Shown piece after piece: positions 30,433-41,350 of a DNA stretch of 64,000 bases. This DNA is from Cupriavidus sp. U2. Lineage in GTDB: Bacteria; Pseudomonadota; Gammaproteobacteria; Burkholderiales; Burkholderiaceae. How positions within the stretch are numbered: position 1 is the first letter of the stretch; each line of letters starts with the position of its first letter. A model generated the notes under the pieces. It was not told the origin of the DNA. It made no database searches and saw only the letters and a program-made list of their open reading frames with translations. The stretch covers positions 1,382 through 65,381 of the forward strand of contig NZ_RCOG02000032.1 in assembly GCF_009663685.2 (NCBI RefSeq), written 5' to 3'. The position numbers and the translations under genes are program-made.

Positions 30433-31791
30433 GTGCAGCGTACGACCGCAGGAATGCCATACCGGGCCGCCCGCAAGCGGCTGACCGAAGCACTGATGAC
30501 AGCCGTGCTCACCACCCCGCTGGCACTGTCCGCGGCGCCCGCCTCGGGCGATGCCGCGCGCGACCAGATGCGCGACGCAGGTTGCCAGACGCTGACGCAA
30601 CGCGTGGCTGCCATCCCGGGCAACGGGCCGGTCATGCTGGCCAGCTACGAGGCCGCGCCGGGCGGCGATCCGCTGCCCGGCCCGCTCAAGGAGTCGGCGT
30701 TCGTCTATGACAACGCGCTGGCCGGCATCGCGCTGATCGCGTGCGGCCAGAGAGATGCCGGGCGCCGTATTGCCGATGGCGTCGTGGCCGGCGTCACGCG
30801 CGATCGTCATTATCACGACGGCCGCATCCGTAACGCCTATCGTGCCGGCGCGATGCCCGCGGACGGCCCCGTGCCGATGCCGGGCTGGTGGGACGCCAAG
30901 GCCAACAAGTGGTTCGAGGACCGCTACCAGGTGGGCACCGCCACCGGCAACGTGGCCTGGGCCGCGCTGTTGCTGCTGGCCGCCTACGACGCCACGCGCT
31001 CGACGCGCTATCTCGACACGGCCAAAACGATGATGGGCTGGGTCGACAAGGAGACGTACAACGCCGACGCGCCCGCCGCCTTCATCGGCGGGTACTTCGG
31101 CCACGAACCGTCGCCGCAGCGTCAGGGCTGGAAGTCCACCGAGCACAACGTCGACACCTACGCGGTGTTCCGCTGGCTGTCGCGCTATGACAGCGACCCG
31201 CGCTGGAAGACCGGTGCCGATCGCTCGCGCAAGTTCGTCGAGACCATGTGGCAGCCCGGCGAAGGCCGCTTTGCGATTGGCACGCGTGACGATGGCCGCT
31301 CGCTCAACGGCGGCCCTTCGGCGCTCGATGCCTCGCTCTGGCCGCTGATTGCCATGCCCGATGCCGCCGGCACCTGGCAGCGGGCGCTCGGCTGGGCGCG
31401 GGCCAAACACGGCGTCAAGGGCGGCTACGGCTTCAATGCCAACCCCGACGGCATCTGGACCGAAGGCACCGGGCAGGCCGCGCTGGTGCTGCGCGCGACG
31501 GGGCGCGACAGCGAGGCCGCGCCGCTCTGGCCGCTGCTGGTGTCGCAGCGTGCGCCGTCCGGCTACCTGTTCGCCACGCCCGAGCAGCGCGTTCGCACGG
31601 GGCTGCAGATCGGCCCCGACTCGAAGACCGACGACTTCTATTACTTTCACCTGCCCCACCTGGGCGCCACGGCCTGGGCCGTGCTTGCCGCCACCGGCTG
31701 GAATCCGTTCCAGCCAGGCGGCTGCCGGGGCGCGAGCTGTGCCACGGCCAACCAGGCCGCGGCACCCCCCGACAATCCACCCAAGGAGTAA
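30433..31791 (+). CDS. Periplasmic (alpha/alpha)6-type glycoside hydrolase or lyase
   Basis: 452 aa from GTG 30433 with GGAAGGAGACTACC upstream. N-terminal signal peptide (LMTAVLTTPLALSAAPASG). The mature part shows repeated helix pairs with Trp/Asp/Tyr-rich loops (FVYDNALAGIALIACGQRDA, MPGWWDAKANKWFEDRYQVG, STEHNVDTYAVFRWLSRYD, GGPSALDASLWPLIAM). This is the pattern of (alpha/alpha)6-toroid carbohydrate enzymes. I cannot assign the GH or PL family. In exopolysaccharide operons such enzymes trim or clear polymer in the periplasm, as BcsZ does for cellulose. Gene order supports that. Confidence 0.65.
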   Translation: MQRTTAGMPYRAARKRLTEALMTAVLTTPLALSAAPASGDAARDQMRDAGCQTLTQRVAAIPGNGPVMLASYEAAPGGDPLPGPLKESAFVYDNALAGIALIACGQRDAGRRIADGVVAGVTRDRHYHDGRIRNAYRAGAMPADGPVPMPGWWDAKANKWFEDRYQVGTATGNVAWAALLLLAAYDATRSTRYLDTAKTMMGWVDKETYNADAPAAFIGGYFGHEPSPQRQGWKSTEHNVDTYAVFRWLSRYDSDPRWKTGADRSRKFVETMWQPGEGRFAIGTRDDGRSLNGGPSALDASLWPLIAMPDAAGTWQRALGWARAKHGVKGGYGFNANPDGIWTEGTGQAALVLRATGRDSEAAPLWPLLVSQRAPSGYLFATPEQRVRTGLQIGPDSKTDDFYYFHLPHLGATAWAVLAATGWNPFQPGGCRGASCATANQAAAPPDNPPKE

Positions 31792-31793
31792 CG

Positions 31794-33782
<1,989 letters not shown>

Positions 33783-33789
33783 TTCACAT

Positions 33790-35562
33790 ATGAAGACGAT
33801 AACAATGCGCCTTTCTCCCGCACGCCTGCCGTCTCTGCGCTGGAGCGCCGGCATCCTGCTGCCGCTGGCACTGGCCGCCTGCACGCTCGAACCGAAGTAC
33901 GAGCGCCCGGATTCGCCCGTGCCCAACGCCTACCCCGACGGCCCGGCCTACCAGACCACGCAAGGCGCCAACGGTGCGCCGCAGTCGCAGGTGCAGGCCG
34001 CCAACCTTGGCTGGCAGGATTTCTTCACCGATGCGCGGCTGCGCCGGCTGATCGAACTGGGCCTTGCCAACAACCGCGACCTGCGCGTGGCCACGCTGTC
34101 GATCGACGAGGCCCGCGCGTACTACCGCATCCGGCGCGCGGCGCAGTTCCCGGCCGTCGATGCCAGCCTGGGCTTCAGCAGCACGCGTCTGACCGGCGAC
34201 TTGCGCCCGCCGGGCCAGGACCCGGTGATCAACGCCTGGGGCGCCGGCGTCGGCTTCTCGTCGTTCGAACTCGACGTGTTCGGCCGCATCCGCAGCCTCA
34301 AGCACGAAGCCCTGGAGCAGTACCTGTCCATCGAAGAAGTGCGGCGCAGCACGCAAATCAGCCTGGTGGGCGAAATTGCCAACGCCTATCTGACCTGGCA
34401 GGCCGACCAGCAACTGCTGAAGCTGTCGCAAGACACGCTCAAGATCCAGGAAGATGCGTCGGAAATGGTCCGCAAGAGCAAGGCGGCCGGCGGCATGGCC
34501 GCCATCGACCAGCACCGCACCCAGACCCAGGTGGAAACGGCCCGCGTGGACGTGGAACAGTTCACGCGCCAGGTGGCGCAGGACGAAAACGCGCTGTCGC
34601 TGCTGATCGGCGGCCCGATCCCGGCCGACCTGCCGCCGCCGCAGCCGTTCGGCGACAACTCGTTCGTGGCGGAGCTGCCAGCCGGCCTGCCCTCGCAGTT
34701 GCTGGAGCAGCGTCCGGACATCATGGCTGCCGAGCACCGGCTGAAGGCCGCCAATGCCAATATCGGCGCCGCGCGGGCGGCGTTCTTCCCACGGATCTCG
34801 TTGACCGCGGGAGTCGGCCTGGCCAGCACCACGCTGGCGGGGCTGTTCACGGGAGGCGCGGCGTGGGCGGTTGCGCCGCAGATCACGCTGCCGATCTTCA
34901 ATGCCGGCGCCAACCAGGCCAACCTGGACGCATCGAAGGTCCGCAAGGACATCAACGTGGCGCAGTACGAGCGCACCATCCAGGGCGCCTTCCGCGAGGT
35001 GGCCGACGGCGTGGCCGCCCGTGGCACGTACGACCGGCAGACCGCCGCGCAACAATCGCTGGAGAAGGAAGTGGCCGAGACGCGGCGGCTGGCCGAGATG
35101 CGCTTCAAGAACGGCGTGGACGACTATTTCCCGGTCTTCGACGCCCAGCGCCAGCAGTACGAGGCGCAAAAGAAGCTGGTGACGATCCAGCTCGCGCGCC
35201 TGACCAGCCGGGCGCAGCTATACAAGGCGCTGGGCGGCGGATGGTCGCAGCAGACCGTCAACACCCAGCCGCCAGTGGCGGGCAAGCCGGCGCCTGCGCG
35301 GGCCGTTGCGCCACAGGCGGCCGCGCCAGTGCCAGTTTCGGCTCCGGCTCCGGCCGCGCCAGTCGCACAGGCCCGTGCGCCCCAGCCGGCGCCAGTCCCC
35401 CTCGCGCAGGCCGCGCCAGCCCCTCAGCCGCAACCGCAGCCACAGCCGCTACGCAAGGCCCCAGATCCGGCGATCCCCGCGGATCTGAGGTCGGCACCCG
35501 ACGTCACCGCGAAACCCGCCACACCGGGGCCCGCAGCCGCGGTGGCAGGTTCGGGATCGTAG
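33790..35562 (+). CDS. NodT-type outer-membrane channel lipoprotein with Pro/Ala-rich tail
   Basis: 590 aa. Signal with lipobox LALAAC, then the OprM/NodT family start TLEPKYERPDSPVPNAYP. Two efflux-protein repeats follow (LIELGLANNRDLRVATLSID; VRKSKAAGGMAAIDQHRTQT; LPSQLLEQRPDIMAAEHRLK), which trimerise into a TolC-like barrel-tunnel. The usual family length is about 470-490. Here about 110 extra residues of Pro, Ala, Gln and Val (AAPVPVSAPAPAAPVAQ...) form a disordered tail. Eight bases after the synthase gene, it completes an inner-membrane synthase, HlyD adaptor and outer-membrane channel set for polysaccharide export. Confidence 0.85.
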   Translation: MKTITMRLSPARLPSLRWSAGILLPLALAACTLEPKYERPDSPVPNAYPDGPAYQTTQGANGAPQSQVQAANLGWQDFFTDARLRRLIELGLANNRDLRVATLSIDEARAYYRIRRAAQFPAVDASLGFSSTRLTGDLRPPGQDPVINAWGAGVGFSSFELDVFGRIRSLKHEALEQYLSIEEVRRSTQISLVGEIANAYLTWQADQQLLKLSQDTLKIQEDASEMVRKSKAAGGMAAIDQHRTQTQVETARVDVEQFTRQVAQDENALSLLIGGPIPADLPPPQPFGDNSFVAELPAGLPSQLLEQRPDIMAAEHRLKAANANIGAARAAFFPRISLTAGVGLASTTLAGLFTGGAAWAVAPQITLPIFNAGANQANLDASKVRKDINVAQYERTIQGAFREVADGVAARGTYDRQTAAQQSLEKEVAETRRLAEMRFKNGVDDYFPVFDAQRQQYEAQKKLVTIQLARLTSRAQLYKALGGGWSQQTVNTQPPVAGKPAPARAVAPQAAAPVPVSAPAPAAPVAQARAPQPAPVPLAQAAPAPQPQPQPQPLRKAPDPAIPADLRSAPDVTAKPATPGPAAAVAGSGS

Positions 35563-35585
35563 CAAGGCAGGCGGCCCTCTCATCA

Positions 35586-35867
35586 ATGGGAGAGGGGAGA
35601 CAACATCTGCCGCTGACGTCCCAGCAGGCGCTGCTGCTTTGGGCGCTGCCTCAGGGCGGCAAGCCGATATCGCCGGGCGTGCTCGGCCATGCGCGCGAGG
35701 TGCGCCTGCCGCTCGACGCGCTACCCGCCAATATCGCCGCGCTGGCGGTCAGCGTGGAGCCGCCCGGCGGATCGCCCCAGCGCGACGCAGCCAGCGGGCC
35801 GGTGGTATTCCAGGGTCCGTTGCCCTGCCTGACACGCCACAGCGGCACGCCAGCCCGACTCCGCTAA
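35586..35867 (+). pseudogene. C-terminal fragment of an RskA-type anti-sigma factor
   Basis: The frame from 35586 encodes TSQQALLLWALPQGGKPISP, then GVLGHAREVRLPLDALPANI and LAVSVEPPGGSPQRDAASGP VVFQGPL. This is the extracytoplasmic C-terminal domain of RskA anti-sigma-K proteins (LWALP-GG-P---G and AVS-EP-GGSP signatures). The zinc-binding anti-sigma part and membrane span are missing, and no sigma-K gene is next to it. The fragment begins right after a CCCTCTC/GAGAGGGG half palindrome at 35575-35600, which looks like the breakpoint. Probably a dead remnant, though a 90-aa product could still be made. Confidence 0.6.
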
Positions 35868-35903
35868 AATCCACGCCAGAAACAATCCCCAAGGTTTTGC
35901 AGC

Positions 35904-38273
35904 GTGGCTCTTCAGCAGGGTTTTATCCTGACCCGACACTGGCGCGACACCCCGGCCGGCACCGAGGTCGAGTTCTGGCTCGCCACGGACGACGGGCCGC
36001 GCCGGCTGCGCCTGCCGTGGCAGCCCTCCACGGCCTTTATCCCCGAAGAACAGCGTGCCGTCGCCGAAGCCCTGCTGCAGGGCGAGCGCGATGTGTCACT
36101 GCGCCCGCTGGCCCTGCAGGACTTCCAGCGCCGCCCGGTGCTGGGGCTCTACTGCCCGCAGCACCGGCAACTGATGCAGCTGGAGCGGTCGCTGCGCGAC
36201 GCCGGCGTGGACGTCTACGAAGCCGATGTCCGGCCGCCCGAACGCTACCTGATGGAGCGGTTCATCACCGCACCGGTCTGGTTCGACGGCGATGCCGGCG
36301 CCGACGGTGTGCTGCGCAACGCGCAGATGAAGCCGGCCGCCGACTATCGGCCCACGCTGCGCGTGGTCTCGCTCGACATCGAGACCAACGCGTTCGGGGA
36401 CCTGTATTCGATTGCCCTGGAAGGTTGCGGCCAGCGGCAGGTGTACATGCTGGGGCCTGCCCCGCAGAACGCCGCCGCAGACATCGACTTTGCGCTCGAA
36501 TACTGCGCCACACGCCAGCAGCTGATCGAACGGCTCAACGACTGGCTGGCCCGTCATGATCCCGATGCCGTCATCGGCTGGAACCTGGTGCAGTTCGACC
36601 TGCGCGTGCTGCGCGAACATGCGAAGCAGTACCAGATCCCGCTGCGGCTCGGCCGGGGCGGCGCCGAGATGGAATGGCGCGAGCACAACCGGCAGCAGCA
36701 CTACTTTGCGGGCGCGGCCGGCCGGCTGGTGATCGACGGCATCGAGGCGCTGCGCTCGGCCACGTGGAGCTTTCCGTCGTTCAGCCTCGAAGCGGTGGCG
36801 CGCACGCTGCTGGGCGAAGGCAAGGCCATCGACAATCCGTACGACCGCATGGACGAGATCGACCGGATGTTTGCCGAAGACAAGCCGGCGCTGGCGCGCT
36901 ACAACCTGCGCGACTGCGAACTGGTGACGCGGATCTTCGAGGCGACCGAACTGCTGCACTTCCTGCTGGAGCGCGCCACGGTCACGGGCCTGCCCGCCGA
37001 CCGCAGCGGCGGGTCGGTGGCGGCGTTCACGCACCTGTACATGCCGCTGATGCACCGGCAGGGCTATGTCGCGCCTAACCTGGGCGACAAGGCACCCGAG
37101 GCCAGCCCCGGCGGCTTTGTGATGGATTCGCGGCCGGGGCTCTACGAATCGGTGCTGGTGCTCGACTACAAGAGCCTGTATCCGTCGATCATCCGCACCT
37201 TCCTGATCGACCCGATCGGGCTGGTGGAAGGCCTGGCGCATCCCGACGATGCCGATTCCGTGCCCGGCTTCCGGGGCGCGCGGTTCTCGCGCACGAAGCA
37301 CTGCCTGCCAGCCATCGTCGCCCGCGTGTGGCAGGGCCGCGAGGCAGCCAAGCGCGACAGGAACAAGCCGTTGTCGCAGGCGCTGAAGATCATCATGAAC
37401 GCGTTCTACGGCGTGCTGGGGTCCAGCGGCTGCCGGTTCTTCGACCCGCGGCTGGCATCGTCGATCACCATGCGCGGGCACGAGATCATGCGCCAGACCC
37501 GGGAACTGGTCGAAGCGCGCGGCTACGAGGTGATCTACGGCGACACCGACTCCACCTTCGTGTGGCTGCGCCGCGCCCGCACCGAGGACGACGCGGCGCA
37601 GATCGGCCGCAGCCTGGTGGCGTACGTCAACGACTGGTGGCGCGACCATCTCTGGCAGACCTACGGGCTGGAAAGCGCGCTCGAACTGCAATTTGAAACG
37701 CACTTCCGGCGCTTTCTGATGCCGACCATCCGCGGCACGGACCAGGGCAGCAAGAAGCGCTACGCGGGCCAGGTGGTGCGTGCCGACGGCCGGCCCGAAA
37801 TGGTGTACAAGGGCCTGGAAACGGTGCGCACCGACTGGTCGCCGCTGGCCCGGCAGTTCCAGCAGACGCTGTACGAGAAGATCTTCAACCGCGAGCCGTA
37901 CCAGGACTACGTGCGCGATACGGTACGGCGCACGCTGGCCGGCGAACTCGACGGCCAGCTCGTCTACCGCAAGCGCCTGCGCCGGCAGCTCGACGAATAC
38001 CAGCGCAACGTGCCGCCGCACGTCCGCGCGGCGCGCATCGCGGACGACTACAACGAGCGCCACGGGCGCCCCAGGCAGTACCAGAACGGCGGCTGGATCA
38101 GCTACCTGATGACCATGGCCGGCCCCGAGCCGCTGGAAACGCGCGCCGCCCCGATCGACTATGACCACTATGTCACCCGCCAGCTGCAGCCAATCGCCGA
38201 CGCCATCCTGCCGTTCCTGGACGACGATTTCGAGACATTGCTGACCGGCCAGATGGCCCTGTTTACCCAGTAG
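35904..38273 (+). CDS. polB: DNA polymerase II (family B)
   Basis: 789 aa, as expected for bacterial Pol II. The 3'-5' exonuclease motif I is D158-I-E160 (VVSLDIETNAFGDLY). Polymerase motifs: A = D421YKSLYPSIIRTFLIDPIGL, B = KIIMNAFYGVLGSSGCRFFD, C = YGD547TD549STFV. Pol II is usually SOS-linked and helps replication restart and bypass of damage. I see no clear LexA box in the short upstream gap (the preceding stretch is the RskA fragment). Start ATG is not available at 35904; the frame begins GTG with AGCGTG context, consistent with MALQQGFILTRHW. Confidence 0.95.
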   Translation: MALQQGFILTRHWRDTPAGTEVEFWLATDDGPRRLRLPWQPSTAFIPEEQRAVAEALLQGERDVSLRPLALQDFQRRPVLGLYCPQHRQLMQLERSLRDAGVDVYEADVRPPERYLMERFITAPVWFDGDAGADGVLRNAQMKPAADYRPTLRVVSLDIETNAFGDLYSIALEGCGQRQVYMLGPAPQNAAADIDFALEYCATRQQLIERLNDWLARHDPDAVIGWNLVQFDLRVLREHAKQYQIPLRLGRGGAEMEWREHNRQQHYFAGAAGRLVIDGIEALRSATWSFPSFSLEAVARTLLGEGKAIDNPYDRMDEIDRMFAEDKPALARYNLRDCELVTRIFEATELLHFLLERATVTGLPADRSGGSVAAFTHLYMPLMHRQGYVAPNLGDKAPEASPGGFVMDSRPGLYESVLVLDYKSLYPSIIRTFLIDPIGLVEGLAHPDDADSVPGFRGARFSRTKHCLPAIVARVWQGREAAKRDRNKPLSQALKIIMNAFYGVLGSSGCRFFDPRLASSITMRGHEIMRQTRELVEARGYEVIYGDTDSTFVWLRRARTEDDAAQIGRSLVAYVNDWWRDHLWQTYGLESALELQFETHFRRFLMPTIRGTDQGSKKRYAGQVVRADGRPEMVYKGLETVRTDWSPLARQFQQTLYEKIFNREPYQDYVRDTVRRTLAGELDGQLVYRKRLRRQLDEYQRNVPPHVRAARIADDYNERHGRPRQYQNGGWISYLMTMAGPEPLETRAAPIDYDHYVTRQLQPIADAILPFLDDDFETLLTGQMALFTQ

Positions 38274-38376
38274 TTGCACACGGGCGGGCTCATTGCTGCG
38301 TCGCGGCACCGCCCGACCCGCTAGAATGGGCCGAATCTGCCGATAAGAGAATCCGAAGAGACTTCGCCCGCCGCAC

Positions 38377-40086
38377 ATGTCCGCCGCCCCGACCTCCCCC
38401 GCCCAGACGCCCTCCACCCCATCCGCCAACGCCCTCCACGCCAAGGCCATGCGCTTCGCCGCCAGCATGCTCGTGCTGCGCGACGGGCCCCAGGGCATGG
38501 AAATCCTGATGATGCGCCGCCCGCAGCGCGACGACGACCGCAGCGCCGGCGCCTTCGTATTTCCGGGTGGCGTGCTCGATGCCCAGGACGCCACGCTGCA
38601 TCCGTTGTGCGCCGGCCTGGACGACGCGGCGGCCAGCGCGCGGCTGCAGGTGCCGGCCAACGGGCTGGACTACTACCTTTGCGCCGTGCGCGAGGCGTTC
38701 GAGGAAGCCAACCTGCTGTTTGCCTACGACGCCAGCGGGCAAATCGTGCGGCTGGACGACCTGGGCCCCGACGTCCACCAGCAGTTGCGCGAGGCGGCCA
38801 GCTACGGCGGCAAGGGCCTGGAACATGTGTGCGACATGCTGGGCCTGCGGCTGGCGGTCGACAAACTGGCCTACTGCGCCTACTGGCTGACGCCGCCGGG
38901 CCTGCCCAAGCGGTTCGACACGCGCTTCTTCATGGCCGTGCTGCCCGCCGGGCAGACCGCGATCCACGATGGCGTGGAGGCCGTGGAGCACCGCTGGATG
39001 CGGCCGGCCGACGTGGTGGACCCGGCCAACAACCTCACGCTGGTCAATGCCACACGCAAGATCCTGCAGTCCATCGCGCATTTCGGGACGGCACAGGCCT
39101 GTTTCGACTACGCGCGGCAGCAGCGCAATATCGCGCTGGTGATGCCGCGCCTGGCCCATGGCCCCAAGGGCCAGCGCCCTGTGATGCCGGAGGAGCCCAG
39201 CTACGCCGAGATCGCCCGCATCGACCCGGATGGCGCAGGCCACGGACGCTACACGCTGGAACCGGGCCTCGCGGTCAAGCTGTCGGAACGGGTCTGGCGC
39301 GTGACGGCCAACAACGGCAACGTGATGACCGGGCCTGGCACGAACACCTACTTCGTGGCCGGCGCCGACAACCAGTGGGCCGTGATCGACCCCGGCCCCG
39401 ATGACGCCGCCCACTTCGACGCCGTGATGGCCGCCGCGCCCGGGCCCGTGAAATGGATTCTGGTCACGCATACCCACCTGGACCACTCGCCGGGGTCGGT
39501 GCGCCTGCGCGAGGCCACCGCCGCGCCGGTCTGGGGCCGCACCACCGACGTAGTGGATCGCCAGGACCAGACCTTCCGGCCTGACCATCAGCCCAGGCAC
39601 GGCGACCGCATCGCCCTGGGTCCGAAGACCACGCTGCGCGTGATCCACACGCCGGGGCATGCGTCGAACCACCTGTGTTTCCTGCTGGAAGAGGAAAGGA
39701 CGCTGTTCACTGGCGACCACGTGATGCAGGGGTCCACGGTGGTGATCAACCCGCCCGATGGCGACATGCGCGCCTACCTGGCATCGCTGCAGGCGTTGCT
39801 GGACGAGGATATCGAATGGATCGCCCCGGGGCACGGCTTCCTGATGCCGCGCCCGCACGACGCGATCCGGCTGCTGATCCGCCACCGCATGCAGCGCGAA
39901 GCCAAGGTGATGAACGCCCTGCGGGCGCTGGCGCCGGCCGACGCCGGCACGCTGGTGGCCAGCGTCTACGACGACGTTCCTGTCACCAGGCATCCGATCG
40001 CGCTGCGCTCTCTGATGGCCCACCTGCGCAAGCTGGAGGCCGATGGGGTCGCCAGCGAGGCCGAGGGCGTCTGGAAGCTGCTGTAG
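38377..40086 (+). CDS. NUDIX hydrolase fused to a metallo-beta-lactamase-fold hydrolase
   Basis: 569 aa. Residues 25-260: NUDT19-type NUDIX domain, in which the Nudix box is split by a long insert (VFPGGVLDAQDATLHP, then AVREAFEEANLLF about 35 residues later). Residues 290-500: metallo-beta-lactamase fold with THTHLDHSPGS (about 364-374), IHTPGHASNHLCF, FTGDHVMQG and GHGFLM. The end (505-569) is a winged-helix LACTB2-like tail (LRKLEADGVASEAEGVWKLL). NUDT19 relatives act on CoA esters and LACTB2 relatives on RNA or thioesters; the substrate of the fusion is unknown. Acyl-CoA clean-up is a sensible guess. Confidence 0.8.
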   Translation: MSAAPTSPAQTPSTPSANALHAKAMRFAASMLVLRDGPQGMEILMMRRPQRDDDRSAGAFVFPGGVLDAQDATLHPLCAGLDDAAASARLQVPANGLDYYLCAVREAFEEANLLFAYDASGQIVRLDDLGPDVHQQLREAASYGGKGLEHVCDMLGLRLAVDKLAYCAYWLTPPGLPKRFDTRFFMAVLPAGQTAIHDGVEAVEHRWMRPADVVDPANNLTLVNATRKILQSIAHFGTAQACFDYARQQRNIALVMPRLAHGPKGQRPVMPEEPSYAEIARIDPDGAGHGRYTLEPGLAVKLSERVWRVTANNGNVMTGPGTNTYFVAGADNQWAVIDPGPDDAAHFDAVMAAAPGPVKWILVTHTHLDHSPGSVRLREATAAPVWGRTTDVVDRQDQTFRPDHQPRHGDRIALGPKTTLRVIHTPGHASNHLCFLLEEERTLFTGDHVMQGSTVVINPPDGDMRAYLASLQALLDEDIEWIAPGHGFLMPRPHDAIRLLIRHRMQREAKVMNALRALAPADAGTLVASVYDDVPVTRHPIALRSLMAHLRKLEADGVASEAEGVWKLL

Positions 40087-40104
40087 GACTGGAAGCGGTT
40101 TTCT

Positions 40105-40131
40105 CCCCTCTCCCGCTTTGCGGGAGAGGGG
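40105..40131. repeat. CCCCTCTCCC/GGGAGAGGGG interspersed palindrome
   Basis: Perfect 12-bp stem CCCCTCTCCCGC / GCGGGAGAGGGG, loop TTT, just after the NUDIX-fusion stop, followed by GCCGGGGGAGAGGGC, a partial second unit. Member of a REP-like family also seen at 45359, 52035, 52130 and 62924. Confidence 0.75.
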
Positions 40132-40297
40132 CCGGGGGAGAGGGCCAGCGTTCCAGCTTGCCGCTGCGCACCCTCAGCGCAGCACACTCCGCCACGCCAT
40201 CGACCCCTTGTGAAATATCTGGATACCTTGACGGCCTTGGTGGGTCTGCCACGCACTGCCTACAGTGGTCGGATCGAAACCCGCCGCGAGCCGCGCC

Positions 40298-40735
40298 ATG
40301 TCCAGACTCCTATGCGCCTTCCTGCTGTCCCTGGCCGCCTCGGGAGCGGCGCAGGCCGTGACCAAGTGCGAGAGCCCGCGTGACACGCTCTACACGAACG
40401 GGTCATGTCCGGCGGGCTACCAGAACGTCACCAGCTCGATGCGCGGCAACGTGACCACCGTCACCAAGACGGCCAAGATCCGCCAGGACGAACAGGCCTA
40501 CCTGCAGAACCGCGCCCGCATGTCCGCGCAGATCCAGAACTGGGACGCGCGCGAGGACGACGCCGATTGGCGCAGCCAGAACGCGTTCTGGAACCAGTGC
40601 CGGGCACTGGAGTACCAGGCGCGCGCCGCCGAACGCGCCATGCAGCACACCGAATACTGGAGCTACGCGGACCGCTATCGCCACGCCGCCCAGGCACTGC
40701 GCACCGAGCAGTACAGCATGGGGTGCTATTTCTGA
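40298..40735 (+). CDS. Secreted hypothetical protein
   Basis: 145 aa from ATG 40298. Clear signal peptide (LLCAFLLSLAASGAAQA) then VTKCESPRDTLYTNGSCPAG, a short Cys-containing stretch like that at the start of DUF4124-type periplasmic proteins. A helical, Gln/Arg/Tyr-rich remainder follows (KIRQDEQAYLQNRARMSAQI) with a Cys pair. No enzyme motif. Monocistronic. Function unknown. Confidence 0.65.
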   Translation: MSRLLCAFLLSLAASGAAQAVTKCESPRDTLYTNGSCPAGYQNVTSSMRGNVTTVTKTAKIRQDEQAYLQNRARMSAQIQNWDAREDDADWRSQNAFWNQCRALEYQARAAERAMQHTEYWSYADRYRHAAQALRTEQYSMGCYF

Positions 40736-40947
40736 CGCGTCATCGGTCCGATGTTCGGACATAGTAAAACGTGCCGATATTAGTTGCGCTTAGATCGGCA
40801 TACAGAAAATTTCAGGCGAAATGGGTCCGGAATCACGTCTGCTGTCACATACAATCCGTTCCCATCCGGCCCGCCACGCGCTGTCCAGCATCGTCCTGGA
40901 TCACCGACGTGGCAACTGCGGTCGCAACCTACTCCTGTGACAGAAAC

Positions 40948-41100
40948 ATGCTGACTCTCACTGCGATCGTTGCGTATATGCTGGCCTGCATCGTTGCACT
41001 GGCTTTCGGTGTCCGCTGGATGGTCAAGAACGATCCCCTGCTCAAGCAGCAACCGTTCCTGGATGCCTCTTCCGGCCCCCGCGACGATTCACCGCGCTAG
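40948..41100 (+). CDS. Small single-span membrane protein
   Basis: 50 aa from ATG 40948. One membrane span (LTLTAIVAYMLACIVALAFG) followed by VRWMVKNDPLLKQQPFLDAS and a hydrophilic tail. The ribosome site is weak (CCTGTGACAGAAAC). The in-frame extension to 40771 is not supported. Could be a real small membrane protein; function unknown. Confidence 0.4.
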   Translation: MLTLTAIVAYMLACIVALAFGVRWMVKNDPLLKQQPFLDASSGPRDDSPR

Positions 41101-41350
41101 GCAAACACAGACGCAAGCCCACGCAAGCAATCCCCCGGGGCAATCCCATCGAATCATTGCTTTCCCCGAAACGCCGGTCCACAAGACTGGCGTTTTGTTT
41201 TGGGGCCACGGTACCGCGCCCGAGTGCCTCCGCCCCGGTGCTGCAACCGTTACGTGTATCCGTCCTACACCGCGACCCGCCGCGCGCCGACACCCCGCGA
41301 TGCGGCCCGAGGCTATCCTCCGGGAATAATGACCTCCATATCGTGCCGCC

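Noticed and set aside
36096..38660. 854-codon minus-strand frame opposite polB
   Set aside because: Shadow of DNA polymerase II, whose exonuclease and polymerase motifs are intact.
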